Assembly (NCBI GenBank): GCA_028869035.1
Contig: JAGWTL010000009.1
Coordinates: 1-21,780 of the forward strand
DNA length: 21,780 bases
Source: Burkholderiales bacterium
GTDB lineage: Bacteria > Pseudomonadota > Gammaproteobacteria > Burkholderiales > Burkholderiaceae_C
Direction: 5' to 3'
Shown here: positions 7,834-17,065 of the stretch, piece after piece
Position numbering within the stretch: the first letter of the stretch is position 1
Layout of the letters: the number at the start of each line of letters is the position of its first letter
Program-made: the position numbers and the translations under genes
The notes under the pieces: model-generated
The model's database searches: none
Told to the model about the DNA's origin: nothing
What the model saw: only the letters and a program-made list of their open reading frames with translations

Positions 7834-8289
7834 TCAGTCCACCTCGGCGATCAGCTCGATCTCCACGCAGGCGCCCAGGGGGATCTGCGCCACGCCGAAG
7901 GCGCTGCGCGCATGCGCGCCCTGGGGGCCGAAGACTTCGCCCAGCAGTTCGCTGGCGCCATTGGTCACCAGGTGCTGCTCGGTGTAATCGGGCGTGGAGT
8001 TCACCAGGGACATCACCTTGACGATGCGCCTGACGCGCTTGAGGTCACCCACGGCGGCCTGCAGCGTGCCCATGAGGTCGATGGCCACGGCGCGCGCGGC
8101 GGCCTTGCCCTCTTCGGTCGTCATGGTCTTGCCGAGCTGACCGACCCAGGGCCTGCCGTCCTGCTTGGCGATGTGGCCGCTCAGGAAGACCAGCTTGCCG
8201 GTCTGCACATAGGGAACATAGGCGGCGGCCGGCGTGGCCACCGGGGGCAGGGTGATGTCGAGCTGCTTGAGTTTGTCGTTGATGTTCAT
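7834..8289 (-). CDS. RidA/YjgF-family protein (about 150-residue type)
   Basis: A 151-residue member of the RidA (YjgF/YER057c/UK114) family. Classic RidA hydrolyses reactive enamine/imine intermediates from PLP enzymes. The longer N-terminus, starting MNINDKLKQLDITLPP, and the YVPYVQTGKLVFLSGHI block fit the larger-subunit branch of about 150 residues rather than the 128-residue RidA. Arg128 in ARSAFGVAQIPLG lines up with the catalytic Arg105 of E. coli RidA, so imine deaminase activity is possible but not certain in this branch. A good ribosome site (AGGAG, 7 nt before the ATG at 8289) supports the start. It is divergent from tgpA, 62 bp away. Confidence 0.92.
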   Translation of the reverse strand: MNINDKLKQLDITLPPVATPAAAYVPYVQTGKLVFLSGHIAKQDGRPWVGQLGKTMTTEEGKAAARAVAIDLMGTLQAAVGDLKRVRRIVKVMSLVNSTPDYTEQHLVTNGASELLGEVFGPQGAHARSAFGVAQIPLGACVEIELIAEVD

Positions 8290-8351
8290 GGGGACTCCTG
8301 GTCAGGGGAAACGGCAAAGCGCGTCATTGTCGGGTATTGTTGCAGTGAACC

Positions 8352-10370
8352 ATGAAGAACCCCTTTGCCAACCTGCCCCGTGACAGCCGCGACACCCTGT
8401 TCCTGCTGGTCGTGATCGCCTGGGTCCTGCTGCCGCATGCCGGTCACCTGCCCTGGTGGTGCAGCGCCATGGCCGCGGGCATGCTGCTCTGGCGTGGCTG
8501 GCTGGCCTTCACGCTGCGTCCGCTGCCGGGCCGATGGTGGCTGCTGGCGGCCCTGGTGCTGACCGTGGGCGCGACCTGGGCCACGCACCGCACCCTGCTG
8601 GGCCGCGACGCCGGCGTCACGCTGATCGTGGTGCTGCTGGCGCTCAAGACCCTGGAGCTGCGTGCGCGGCGCGATGCCTTCGTGGTCTTTTTCCTCGGCT
8701 TCTTCACGATGCTGACGAATTTCTTCTACTCGCAGTCGCTGCCCACGGCCGCCGCCATGCTGCTGGGCCTCATGGGCCTGCTGACCGCGCTGGTCAACAG
8801 CCACATGCCGGCGGGCCGGCCTTCGCTGTGGCAGTCGGCGCGCATGGCCACGCGCATGACGCTGCTGGGCGCACCCATCATGGTGCTGCTGTTCCTGCTC
8901 TTTCCGCGTCTGTCGCCCTTGTGGGGCACGCCGGGCGACGCCCTGAGCGGGCGCAGCGGCCTGTCGCAGCGCATGCAGGTGGGCAATATCGCCAGCCTGG
9001 CGCTGGACGACAGCGTGGCCCTGCGCCTGCGTTTCGAGGAAGGTTCCCCGCAACCGCCACAGGGCACGCTGTATTTCCGCGGGCCGGTGTTGTCCACCTT
9101 TGACGGGCGCGAATGGTTGCCCCTGCAGGCCACCTTCCCGCTCTCCATGCAACCGCGTGCCGATCTTGAAGTGCGCGGCCCGCCGCTGCGTTATGAGGTC
9201 ACGCTGGAGCCGCACAACCGTCCCTGGTTGCTGACGCTGGACGCCACGGCCACCGCGCCCGTGCTGCCAGACGACATGCAAGCGCGCATGAGCGAGGAGC
9301 TGCAGTGGCGCGCCAACGGGCCCGTCAACGACCTCTTGCGTTACCGCGCCCAGAGCCATACCGATTTCCGCCACGGCCCCCAGCGCATGCTGGCCAGTCT
9401 GCAGGACTACACGGCCCTGCCGCGCGGTTTCAACCCGCGCACCCTGCAGTGGGCGATGGAGCTCAGCCGTGAAACCGGCAACGACCCGGCGGCGCTGATC
9501 GACCGCGTTCTGAACCATCTGCGCACGGGGGGCTACACCTACACCCTGGAGCCGGGCGAATACGGCCAGCACACGGCCGACGAGTTCTGGTTCGATCGCA
9601 AGCTGGGCTTCTGCGAGCACATGGCCTCGGCCTTTGTCGTGGTGATGCGCGCGGCCGGCATCCCGGCGCGCATCGTCACCGGCTACCAGGGCGGTGAGCG
9701 CAACACCGTCGACAACTTCTGGGTGGTGCGCCAGAGCGATGCCCATGCCTGGACCGAAGTCTGGCTGGCCGGCCAGGGCTGGTTGCGCGTGGACCCGACG
9801 GCAGCGGTCTCGCCCGGGCGCATCGGTTCCTTGCAGCGGCTGGTCGCGCCGCGCGGTGCCGTCGCCACGGCTGTGGGGACGGTGGTCGGCCCCAATCTCA
9901 TGCAGAGCGTGCGGGCCCTGTGGGAGGCGGTCAACAATGCCTGGAACCAGCGTGTGCTGAACTACACGCAGAGCCGTCAGCTCAACCTCCTGCGCGCGCT
10001 GGGTTTCGACGCCCCGAGCTGGGAGGACCTGGGTTATCTGCTGCTGGGCGCCCTGGTCACGGCCAGCCTGGGCGGCGCGCTCTGGACGCGCTGGGAGCGT
10101 CGGCGCCAGGACCCCTGGCTGCGCCTGCTCGAGCACGTGCGCCGTCAGCTGGCGCGCGCCGGGCTGCCCCTGGGTGCGGCGGTGACGCCACGCGAGATGG
10201 CGGTTCGGCTGGCGCAAACGCATGATCCCAAGGACAATCGGGTGCTGGCCATCCAGGTCTGGTTGCGGCGCTACGAGGCGTTGCGTTATGCGCCACGCAG
10301 CGGGCGCAGCAGCGCCGGCGACCTGGCGACCCTGCGACGCGAACTGAAAGAACTGAGTTGGCCCACGTGA
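8352..10370 (+). CDS. tgpA: TgpA-type membrane transglutaminase (DUF3488 / transglutaminase-like)
   Basis: A 672-residue inner-membrane protein. About six N-terminal helices (residues 15-195, the DUF3488 region) are followed by a periplasmic domain with a transglutaminase-like fold: GFCEH with Cys421, DAHAWTEV with His465 and VDPTA with Asp481 form an intact Cys-His-Asp triad. A further helix near residues 560-580 and a cytoplasmic C-terminal segment resembling DUF4129 follow. In Pseudomonas aeruginosa TgpA is essential and its transglutaminase domain is periplasmic; the substrate is not known. TgpA is usually encoded next to moxR and a DUF58 gene; both are in this window but 5-7 kb away on the other strand. 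The stop overlaps the mltB start (GTGA). Confidence 0.93.
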   Translation: MKNPFANLPRDSRDTLFLLVVIAWVLLPHAGHLPWWCSAMAAGMLLWRGWLAFTLRPLPGRWWLLAALVLTVGATWATHRTLLGRDAGVTLIVVLLALKTLELRARRDAFVVFFLGFFTMLTNFFYSQSLPTAAAMLLGLMGLLTALVNSHMPAGRPSLWQSARMATRMTLLGAPIMVLLFLLFPRLSPLWGTPGDALSGRSGLSQRMQVGNIASLALDDSVALRLRFEEGSPQPPQGTLYFRGPVLSTFDGREWLPLQATFPLSMQPRADLEVRGPPLRYEVTLEPHNRPWLLTLDATATAPVLPDDMQARMSEELQWRANGPVNDLLRYRAQSHTDFRHGPQRMLASLQDYTALPRGFNPRTLQWAMELSRETGNDPAALIDRVLNHLRTGGYTYTLEPGEYGQHTADEFWFDRKLGFCEHMASAFVVVMRAAGIPARIVTGYQGGERNTVDNFWVVRQSDAHAWTEVWLAGQGWLRVDPTAAVSPGRIGSLQRLVAPRGAVATAVGTVVGPNLMQSVRALWEAVNNAWNQRVLNYTQSRQLNLLRALGFDAPSWEDLGYLLLGALVTASLGGALWTRWERRRQDPWLRLLEHVRRQLARAGLPLGAAVTPREMAVRLAQTHDPKDNRVLAIQVWLRRYEALRYAPRSGRSSAGDLATLRRELKELSWPT

Positions 10371-11563
10371 GCAAACGACATCCGACTTTCCTGCTGCTGA
10401 CGGCCCTGCTGTTCCTGCTCTCCTGCCTGCTGCCTACGCAGGCCGCTGCGACCAAGAAACCCCGCCTCAAACGGGTGCAGGACATGGGCGTCACCCTGAT
10501 CGAAGGCAGCGGCCCGGCCTATGCCGGCCGTCCCGAGGCCACGGCCCTGGCCGACGAGATCGCCGAGCGCCATGGCCTGGATCGCAAATGGGTGCGCCGC
10601 ACCCTGGGCAAGGCCCGCTACGTGCCGCAGCTGGCCAAGCTCGTGGTGCCGCCGCCGGTGACGGCGCCACGCAACTGGCAGCAGTACCGCAGTCGTTTTC
10701 TGGAAACCGAGCGGATCCAGGCGGGCGTGGCCTTCTGGCAGGCCCACCGCGAACTTCTGGATCGGGCCGGTGCCACCTATGGCGTGCCGGCCGAGATCAT
10801 CATCGGCATCATCGGCGTGGAGACCTACTATGGCCGTCACATCGGCCGCTACCGCGTGATCGACGTCCTGGCCACGCTGGCCCTGGACTTTCCGCAGGAG
10901 CATCCCCGCGCGGCGCAGCGCGCGGCCTTCTTTCGCGCCGAACTTGGCGAGTTCCTGAAACTGCGCCAGCAGGCCGGCACCGATCCCTTCAAGGCGCGTG
11001 GCAGTTATGCGGGCGCCATGGGCATCCCGCAGTTCATGCCGTCGAGCTGGGCGCGCCACGCTGTGGATTTCGACGGGGACGGCCGCGTGGACCTGGTCGA
11101 CAGCGCGGCCGATGCCATCGGTTCGGTCGCCAGTTATTTCAAGGCCCACCGCTGGCAGCCCGGCATGCCCACCCACTACCCGGTGGATTTCGACTACGAG
11201 CGCCTGGACATGCCGGCCTTGCTTGCGCCCGACATCAAGCCGACCTTTGCGGTCGAGCAGTTCACGGCCAAGGGCATCCTGCTGGGCGCTGCGGGCCGCC
11301 AGCACGCGGGTCCTCTGGCCCTGGTCGAGCTGCAGAACGGTGACTACTCGCCCATCTACGTGGCCGGCACCGAGAACTTCTACGCCATCACGCGCTACAA
11401 CTGGAGCAGCTACTACGCGCTGGCCGTGATCGAACTGGGCCAGGCCGTGGCGACCGCACGGCAGGCTGGCCTGACCCAGGCTCAGGCCAGCACCACGGCC
11501 TCGAACATCGGGTGCAGCGTATCGATCCAGAGATCGACCTCAGACTCGCCGATCTGCAGGTAA
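10367..11563 (+). CDS. mltB: Membrane-bound lytic murein transglycosylase B
   Basis: MltB cleaves the glycan strand of peptidoglycan with formation of 1,6-anhydro-muramyl ends. From the GTG at 10367 (GTGA overlap with tgpA) the product has 398 residues; a TTG at 10358 is an alternative. A signal peptide covers about residues 1-28; LLSC within it resembles a loose lipobox, but an AxA-type signal peptidase I site follows, so anchoring is uncertain. The catalytic Glu is residue 152 in GVETYYG; GSYAGAMGIPQFMPSSW is the family's second signature. DFDGDGRVDLVD (from residue 234) is an EF-hand-like calcium loop, as in E. coli Slt35. The last ~30 residues after the conserved domain run antisense into the HDOD gene. 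Confidence 0.93.
   Translation: MSKRHPTFLLLTALLFLLSCLLPTQAAATKKPRLKRVQDMGVTLIEGSGPAYAGRPEATALADEIAERHGLDRKWVRRTLGKARYVPQLAKLVVPPPVTAPRNWQQYRSRFLETERIQAGVAFWQAHRELLDRAGATYGVPAEIIIGIIGVETYYGRHIGRYRVIDVLATLALDFPQEHPRAAQRAAFFRAELGEFLKLRQQAGTDPFKARGSYAGAMGIPQFMPSSWARHAVDFDGDGRVDLVDSAADAIGSVASYFKAHRWQPGMPTHYPVDFDYERLDMPALLAPDIKPTFAVEQFTAKGILLGAAGRQHAGPLALVELQNGDYSPIYVAGTENFYAITRYNWSSYYALAVIELGQAVATARQAGLTQAQASTTASNIGCSVSIQRSTSDSPICR
11465..11491. other. Hairpin at the convergent mltB/HDOD ends
   Basis: A perfect 10-bp inverted repeat, GCTGGCCTGA at 11465-11474 and TCAGGCCAGC at 11482-11491, with a 7-nt loop, includes the HDOD stop codon and lies inside the mltB reading frame. No T-run follows on either strand, so it is not a standard intrinsic terminator. 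It may protect the 3' ends of transcripts or slow convergent polymerases. Confidence 0.45.
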
Positions 11564-12357
11564 CTCAGGCAGGCCGGACCAAAGCGCGTCCACTCGGTCT
11601 GCGCCTGCACGCCTTCGTAATCGGCCACCAGATGCTCGGCCACAGCGGCCAGCGCCACCAGGTTGCGCACCCCCGCCGGAATCGAGCTCACGCGCAGCAC
11701 GGTGAAGTCGTGGTGCAGGCGGATGGCAAAGGCGATCACCGGCGGCAGAAACCAGGTGCGCGCCACGATGGCGCCCACCACCGCATGGTCGGTGCGGTGC
11801 ACGGCGTTTTCGGTCTCGGTGAAGCTGCGGTCCTGCCGTGCCATGGCCTCGGCCAGGGTGCCGGCGTAACCGCGCACGCCCTGCAGCATGACGGGAATGC
11901 CCACGTGCATGAAAAGCCCGCAGGTCTGGGCCACCTCGGCGTCCACGCCGTAAAGCTGGCGGGCCATATAGGCCATGGCCAGCGAGCGGCGGGTCGAGGT
12001 TTCCCAGAAATGCTCGACCAGCGGTGAGTTGACGCGTATGGTGCTGCGCGCCAGGAAACCGGTCAGGATGGCCGCCGCCTGGCCCAGGCCCAGCATGGTC
12101 ACGGCTTCGGCCACGGTGTTGGCGGGACGGGCGCGGGAATACAGGGGGCTGTTGGCCATGCGCATGAGCGCGGCGGCCATGGCCACGTCGCTGCCGGCGA
12201 TGCGCGTGACCTCGGCCGGGTCCGGGTCGGTCTGGCGCATCTCCAGCTGCAGGGCCGTGAGCAGTTCGGGGCAGGGCGGGATGACGATGTCACGCACGGG
12301 TCCTTCCGATCTGGCCTGATCGAGTTCCCGGTCGACGTCCGTCACTTGCAAACCCAT
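11482..12357 (-). CDS. HDOD-domain protein
   Basis: A 291-residue protein made almost wholly of an HDOD domain, a degenerate relative of HD phosphohydrolases. The diagnostic N-terminal block PPCPELLTALQLEM is followed by RIAGSDVAMAAALMRMANSPLYSR and VAEAVTMLGLGQAAAIL. HDOD proteins usually lack the metal-binding His-Asp pair and act in signalling, often with cyclic-di-GMP or two-component proteins; no other domain is fused here, so the role is unknown. The ATG at 12357 has an excellent ribosome site (AGGAG, 6 nt away), which outweighs an upstream in-frame TTG at 12417. It lies 72 bp downstream of comEC on the same strand, and its 3' end overlaps mltB by 82 nt. Confidence 0.9.
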   Translation of the reverse strand: MGLQVTDVDRELDQARSEGPVRDIVIPPCPELLTALQLEMRQTDPDPAEVTRIAGSDVAMAAALMRMANSPLYSRARPANTVAEAVTMLGLGQAAAILTGFLARSTIRVNSPLVEHFWETSTRRSLAMAYMARQLYGVDAEVAQTCGLFMHVGIPVMLQGVRGYAGTLAEAMARQDRSFTETENAVHRTDHAVVGAIVARTWFLPPVIAFAIRLHHDFTVLRVSSIPAGVRNLVALAAVAEHLVADYEGVQAQTEWTRFGPACLSYLQIGESEVDLWIDTLHPMFEAVVLA

Positions 12358-12429
12358 GGTGACTCCTGTCCGCCCCATTATCCGCAGAAAACACCGGATG
12401 GCCTTGCGTTGCTGCAAGTTCCGGATGCT

Positions 12430-14877
12430 TCAGTGCGTGGCCTGAGGGCGGTGCTGCCAGTAGCGGGCCTGCATCTCGCGCTGGCAGCGGGTCTGCCGTG
12501 GCTGCTCCGAGCCCCAGCGGGCGGCGCCACACTGCGCCGAGTTGAGGACCTGCACACCGCGTTCCTCATAACGCGCCGTCACCTCGGCTGCCGGGTGGCC
12601 GAAGCGGTTGCGGTAGCCGGCCTGCACCAGGGCCGTATGGGGCGCCACCGCGTCCAGGAAGGCGGCCGTGCTGGAGGTCTTGCTGCCGTGGTGGGGCACC
12701 AGCAGCCAGTCGGCGCGCAGGGCGGCGCCTTCCTGCACCAGCCGGGCCTCCTGCGCCTTCTCGATGTCGCCTGCGAGCAGCGCGGTCTGCAGGCCATTGC
12801 TGATGCGCAGCACGCAGGACAGGGCATTGCTGCGCCGCGCCCGGCCATAGTCTCCGGCCGGCGGGTGCAGCACTTCGAAATGCACACCGTCCCAGTCCCA
12901 GACCTGGCCGGCCATGCAACGGCGGCTGCGGCGCAGGGTTTGCAGCTCGTGCGCGTCCTCCAGCGAACTCAGCAGGTCTGCGTCCGGCTGGGCCGACAGC
13001 ACCGCCACGCCGCCGCCGGTGTGGTCGCTGTCGCGGTGGCTCAGCACCAGGCGGTCCAGCCGCACATCCAGGGCGCGCAGCAAGGGCACCAGCACGCGCT
13101 GACCGGCGTCGCTGTCGTTGGCGTAACGCGGCCCGGCGTCGTAGAGCAGGGCGTGCCCGGCGGTGCGCACCAGCACGGCATTGCCCTGACCGATGTCGAC
13201 CGCCAGCAAATCGAACTGCCCTGGCGCCGGGCGTGGCGCCTGCCAAAGGAGCACGGGCAGCAGCAGCGGCAGGCCGGCAAAACGCATGGCCCAGGGCAGA
13301 CGCAGCACCAGCAGCAGGCCGCCCAGCACACCGGCCACACCGGCCCACAGCGGCGCCTGGGCCACCGAGAACGTGGCCAGCGGCAGTGAGGCCAGACCGC
13401 CCAGCGCCCAGCCCAGCCACTGAACGGTCTGCGCCGCCGCATCCCACAGCGGCGCCCACAGCAGGCCCAGCAGGGACAGGGGTGTGACCAGCAGCGTGAC
13501 CCAGGGGATGGCCAGCACATTGGCCAGCAGGCTGACCAGCGAGACCTGGCCGAAGAGCAGCAGGGTCAGCGGGGCCAGCGCCAGGGTGATCAGCCACTGT
13601 TCGCGCAGCAGGCCCCACAGGTGCTGTCGCAGCGTGCGGGGTGCTTCCGGCGTTTCACGACCGGCACCGGCGAACAGCACGCCCACGGCCACGAAGCTGA
13701 GCCAGAAACCGGCCTGCAGCAGGGCCCAGGGGTCGGCTGCCAGCACCACGGCCGCCGCGAGCAGCCAGAGCTGCGGCCAGGGCCAGCGCCGGGCCGACAG
13801 GCGCAGCAATGTCACCGTGGCGAGCATGAGCACCGTGCGCTGCGCCGGCACGCCCCAACCGCTGAAGAGGGCATAGCTTGCGGCCAGCAGCAGGCCGCCC
13901 AGCAGGCCTGCATGCTGCGCCGGGAAGGCCAGGCACAGGCGCGGCGAGGTACGCCAGAGCGCGCGCAGCAGCAGCGCGGCCAGCCAGGCAAAGAGCGTGA
14001 TGTGCAGGCCCGAGATGCTCATGAGGTGGGCCACGCCGGTGGCGCGAAAGACGTCCCAGTCGCTGCGCGTGATGGCCTGCTGGTCGCCCGTGACCAGCGC
14101 GGCCACGATGCCCATGGCGCGGGCCTGTGCTTCTTCGGTCGGGCTGCCGCTCACGACAGGCGCGCGCTGCTGGATCGCGTCGCGCACCTGCTGGCGTGCC
14201 CATTCCACCGGGTGTTTCCCGCTCTGTTCGATCAACCGGGGTTGCGGATCGCGTCTGCCGGTACGCACATACCCCGTGGCCTGCAGGCCCTGTTCCCAGA
14301 GCCAGAGTTCGAAGTCGAAGCCATGCGGGTTGCGCGCGCCGTGCGGCGCGCGCAAGCGCACCGTGAACTGCCAACGCTCGCCAGCCTGCAAGGCCGGCGC
14401 CACCTGCGTGGGCTCCAGCAGCGCACCGTCCTCGTTGCGCCAGCTGCCGTACCAGCTCAGGTAGAGCTGCGGCGGGATCTGCACGGTCTGGCCCTCTTGC
14501 GTTGCGCTTTCCACGGTGTAGCGGAAGCGGGTGCTGTTCTCGCCGAACTGCGGCATGGCGCTGATGCGGCCGGTGACACGGACGTCCTGGCCTTCCAGTG
14601 CGGGGTCCAGCGCCTGCTGCTGGAAGTGCAGGGCGCGCAGGCCGGTGCTGGCATGAGCCAGCAGGGCCGTGGCGACGAAGATGAAGAGCAGCCTGGCTGG
14701 CTGCTGGTGCAGCCTGTTCAGTACGAGAAACAAGGCGAGTGCAGCGGCGATCAGCAGGCCGTAGTGGGCGGCGGGCCAGAGTTCGCTTTGCTGCAGTTGC
14801 AGGGCCAGGCCGCTGATCCAGCCCAGGAGGGCGGGGGTCAGGAGTCTGGCTTTGCTCTGGGTTTGGCTTTGCGGCAT
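12430..14877 (-). CDS. comEC: ComEC/Rec2 DNA-uptake channel
   Basis: ComEC carries single-stranded DNA through the inner membrane during natural transformation. The 815-residue protein has the full family layout: two or three N-terminal helices, a soluble DUF4131-type (OB-like) domain at about 60-200, a many-helix ComEC channel domain at about 230-520, and a C-terminal metallo-beta-lactamase-like domain. The latter keeps VDIGQGNAVLV, LSHRDSDHTGGG (the HxDxDH metal site, about 610-625), LLAGDIE and LLVPHHGSKTSS (about 720-732), suggesting an active nuclease domain. It starts at the ATG at 14877; GGAG is only 2-3 nt upstream, so the start is less certain. No other competence genes are in the window. 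Likely cotranscribed with the HDOD gene. Confidence 0.95.
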   Translation of the reverse strand: MPQSQTQSKARLLTPALLGWISGLALQLQQSELWPAAHYGLLIAAALALFLVLNRLHQQPARLLFIFVATALLAHASTGLRALHFQQQALDPALEGQDVRVTGRISAMPQFGENSTRFRYTVESATQEGQTVQIPPQLYLSWYGSWRNEDGALLEPTQVAPALQAGERWQFTVRLRAPHGARNPHGFDFELWLWEQGLQATGYVRTGRRDPQPRLIEQSGKHPVEWARQQVRDAIQQRAPVVSGSPTEEAQARAMGIVAALVTGDQQAITRSDWDVFRATGVAHLMSISGLHITLFAWLAALLLRALWRTSPRLCLAFPAQHAGLLGGLLLAASYALFSGWGVPAQRTVLMLATVTLLRLSARRWPWPQLWLLAAAVVLAADPWALLQAGFWLSFVAVGVLFAGAGRETPEAPRTLRQHLWGLLREQWLITLALAPLTLLLFGQVSLVSLLANVLAIPWVTLLVTPLSLLGLLWAPLWDAAAQTVQWLGWALGGLASLPLATFSVAQAPLWAGVAGVLGGLLLVLRLPWAMRFAGLPLLLPVLLWQAPRPAPGQFDLLAVDIGQGNAVLVRTAGHALLYDAGPRYANDSDAGQRVLVPLLRALDVRLDRLVLSHRDSDHTGGGVAVLSAQPDADLLSSLEDAHELQTLRRSRRCMAGQVWDWDGVHFEVLHPPAGDYGRARRSNALSCVLRISNGLQTALLAGDIEKAQEARLVQEGAALRADWLLVPHHGSKTSSTAAFLDAVAPHTALVQAGYRNRFGHPAAEVTARYEERGVQVLNSAQCGAARWGSEQPRQTRCQREMQARYWQHRPQATH

Positions 14878-14932
14878 GGCTCCATGCTAATGGGTACCGT
14901 GTGGCTTTTGTCGTTGCGTTGCAGCTTGCGTG

Positions 14933-15034
14933 GCTTTGCCGGGTCTCGCCCCGGCGGGCGAGGTACTTTTCTTTGCTTCGCGAAGCAAGAGAAAGTGAGT
15001 GCGCTGCCGGGCGCACATCCCGGCAATGCCTCAC
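14933..15034. repeat. Hairpin-rich intergenic repeat between comEC and DUF58
   Basis: The 186-bp gap between comEC and the DUF58 gene contains stacked inverted repeats: TCGCCC/GGGCGA (14946-14951 with 14956-14961); a 32-bp near-palindrome (14965-14996) centred on GCTTCGCGAAGC with two mismatched pairs; TGCCGGG/CCCGGCA (15005-15011 with 15019-15025); and an outer GTGAG/CTCAC pair (14995-14999 with 15030-15034). From memory, sequences of this style (GGGTCTCGCCCCGGCGGGCG then a CTTTGCTTCG palindrome) recur many times between genes in Comamonadaceae chromosomes. A genome-wide count was not possible here. It has no coding potential and no usual terminator T-run. Confidence 0.7.
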
Positions 15035-15063
15035 TTGTCAGGCCATATGTCAGAACAGCAAAG

Positions 15064-16116
15064 TCAGTACAAAGCCAACGCTTCCAGACATCGCCTCTTG
15101 TGCATCTCCCCCTGCTCCGGCGGCAACTCCAGCCCGGGCAGACGCAAGCCGTAATCCAGCTCCTGCGCCTCCGCCAACAAGACCCAGGCGCACAGCCGTG
15201 ACAGGCGTTGCTCCAGCGAGGCGCCCTGGGTTTCGGCCAGGTCCAGCCAGAGCTGGAAGTGCTGGGCCTGCAGGCTGTCGCGGCTGACCAGTTCGTCGGT
15301 CTTGGCGGCTTTTTTCCAGACGATGCTCTTGAGCGGGTCGCCGCGGCGGTAGGGGCGCACGCCGTCGAACTCACTGCTGGCCACATGGCGCGCGGCGCTG
15401 CCGCCGTGGCTGTGGGCCTGCCCCTCGGGCAGCGCGGGGGGCGAAGGTTCGGCCTGCGGGTAGACCAGCACGCTGGCGGCCGGTCGCCACAAAGTCCAGA
15501 CGCGGAAGATGCCCAGGGGAAAACGCGTTTCGGCCGTGAGCAGAGGCACCCTGTGCTGGCCGCGTGACAGACCGGGCAAGACCAGTTCGGTGTCGGTGCT
15601 GCCCTGGCCGGGCACGTCGCACCAGACCCAGGGGGCGTGCAGATCTTCGCCATAAACGCGCAGACCGATGCCGTAACGCGGTTCGCTGCGCGCGTTGTGC
15701 AGGCTGATGCGCAGTTTGCTGGGCGCGTCGGCGTGATGGGCCTCGACGGGGTGCAGCACCAGGGTGAGGCCGCGCAGCGTGCCGTGCGAGATGTAGGTGC
15801 TGACGATGGCGCTGCCGCCCAGCAGGAAAGTCAGCAGGTAGCCCAGGTTGAGCTGGTAGTTGATGGAGGCCACCAGTAACACCAGCAGGGTGCCGGCCAG
15901 CATGAAACCGGCGCGTGTGGGCAGGATGTAGACGTTGCGCTGCGTCAGCGTGAGCGTGTCGCTTTGGGGCAGGCGGGCCTGCCACCAGCGGCGAAATCTT
16001 GTACGCACGATGACCGCCGGGTTCCATGCACGGGCCACCGTGGAACCGGCTTCGCCGGGCCTCTGGTGGCGCCCCCTTGAGGGGGAGGCGCCGGAGGCGC
16101 TTCGGGGGTGGGTCAT
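15064..16116 (-). CDS. DUF58 domain protein (partner of MoxR and TgpA)
   Basis: A 350-residue membrane-anchored protein. Two hydrophobic helices lie at about residues 69-110 (ILPTRAGFMLAGTLLVLLVA and the next), followed by a beta-rich segment and the DUF58 core near residues 250-290 with FDGVRPYRRGDPLKSIVWK, the signature RxYxxGDxxxxIxW. DUF58 proteins are encoded with MoxR ATPases and TgpA transglutaminases and are thought to act in envelope or protein-assembly functions. The ATG at 16116 lies 4 nt past the moxR stop. However, residues 1 to about 27 are translated from a dispersed repeat; GTG codons at 16038 and 16008 (the latter giving VRTRFRRWW) are reasonable alternative starts. The core call is firm, the N-terminus is not. 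Confidence 0.9.
   Translation of the reverse strand: MTHPRSASGASPSRGRHQRPGEAGSTVARAWNPAVIVRTRFRRWWQARLPQSDTLTLTQRNVYILPTRAGFMLAGTLLVLLVASINYQLNLGYLLTFLLGGSAIVSTYISHGTLRGLTLVLHPVEAHHADAPSKLRISLHNARSEPRYGIGLRVYGEDLHAPWVWCDVPGQGSTDTELVLPGLSRGQHRVPLLTAETRFPLGIFRVWTLWRPAASVLVYPQAEPSPPALPEGQAHSHGGSAARHVASSEFDGVRPYRRGDPLKSIVWKKAAKTDELVSRDSLQAQHFQLWLDLAETQGASLEQRLSRLCAWVLLAEAQELDYGLRLPGLELPPEQGEMHKRRCLEALALY
16035..16113. repeat. Dispersed palindromic repeat covering the DUF58 5' end
   Basis: This GC-rich segment contains an interrupted palindrome at 16068-16092 (GGCGCC arms flanking CCC-TTGA-GGGG), plus GGCTTCGCC and GGCGCTTCGGGGG stretches. From memory, the same string (CGAAGCGCC, GGCGCCTCCCCCTCAAGGGG, CCGGCGAAGCCGG) is a very common intergenic repeat in Comamonadaceae and related genomes. 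Here it lies between the moxR stop and the DUF58 core and stays open in the DUF58 frame. Copy number elsewhere in the genome was not testable. Confidence 0.65.
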
Positions 16117-16120
16117 GACG

Positions 16121-17041
<921 letters not shown>

Positions 17042-17065
17042 GGCATGACCATAACTGAAATTTAC

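Noticed and set aside
8286..10223. Minus-strand reading frame of 645 codons opposite tgpA
   Set aside because: Its translation is dominated by Arg, Gln, His and Gly with no recognisable motif, while tgpA on the other strand has an intact catalytic triad.
14933..15034. CRISPR-like array
   Set aside because: The repeats are inverted hairpins, not direct repeats with unique spacers, and no cas genes are present.
13621..15201. Plus-strand reading frame of 526 codons across comEC and the intergenic repeat
   Set aside because: Antisense to comEC, low-complexity, and it runs through the hairpin repeat; not protein-like.
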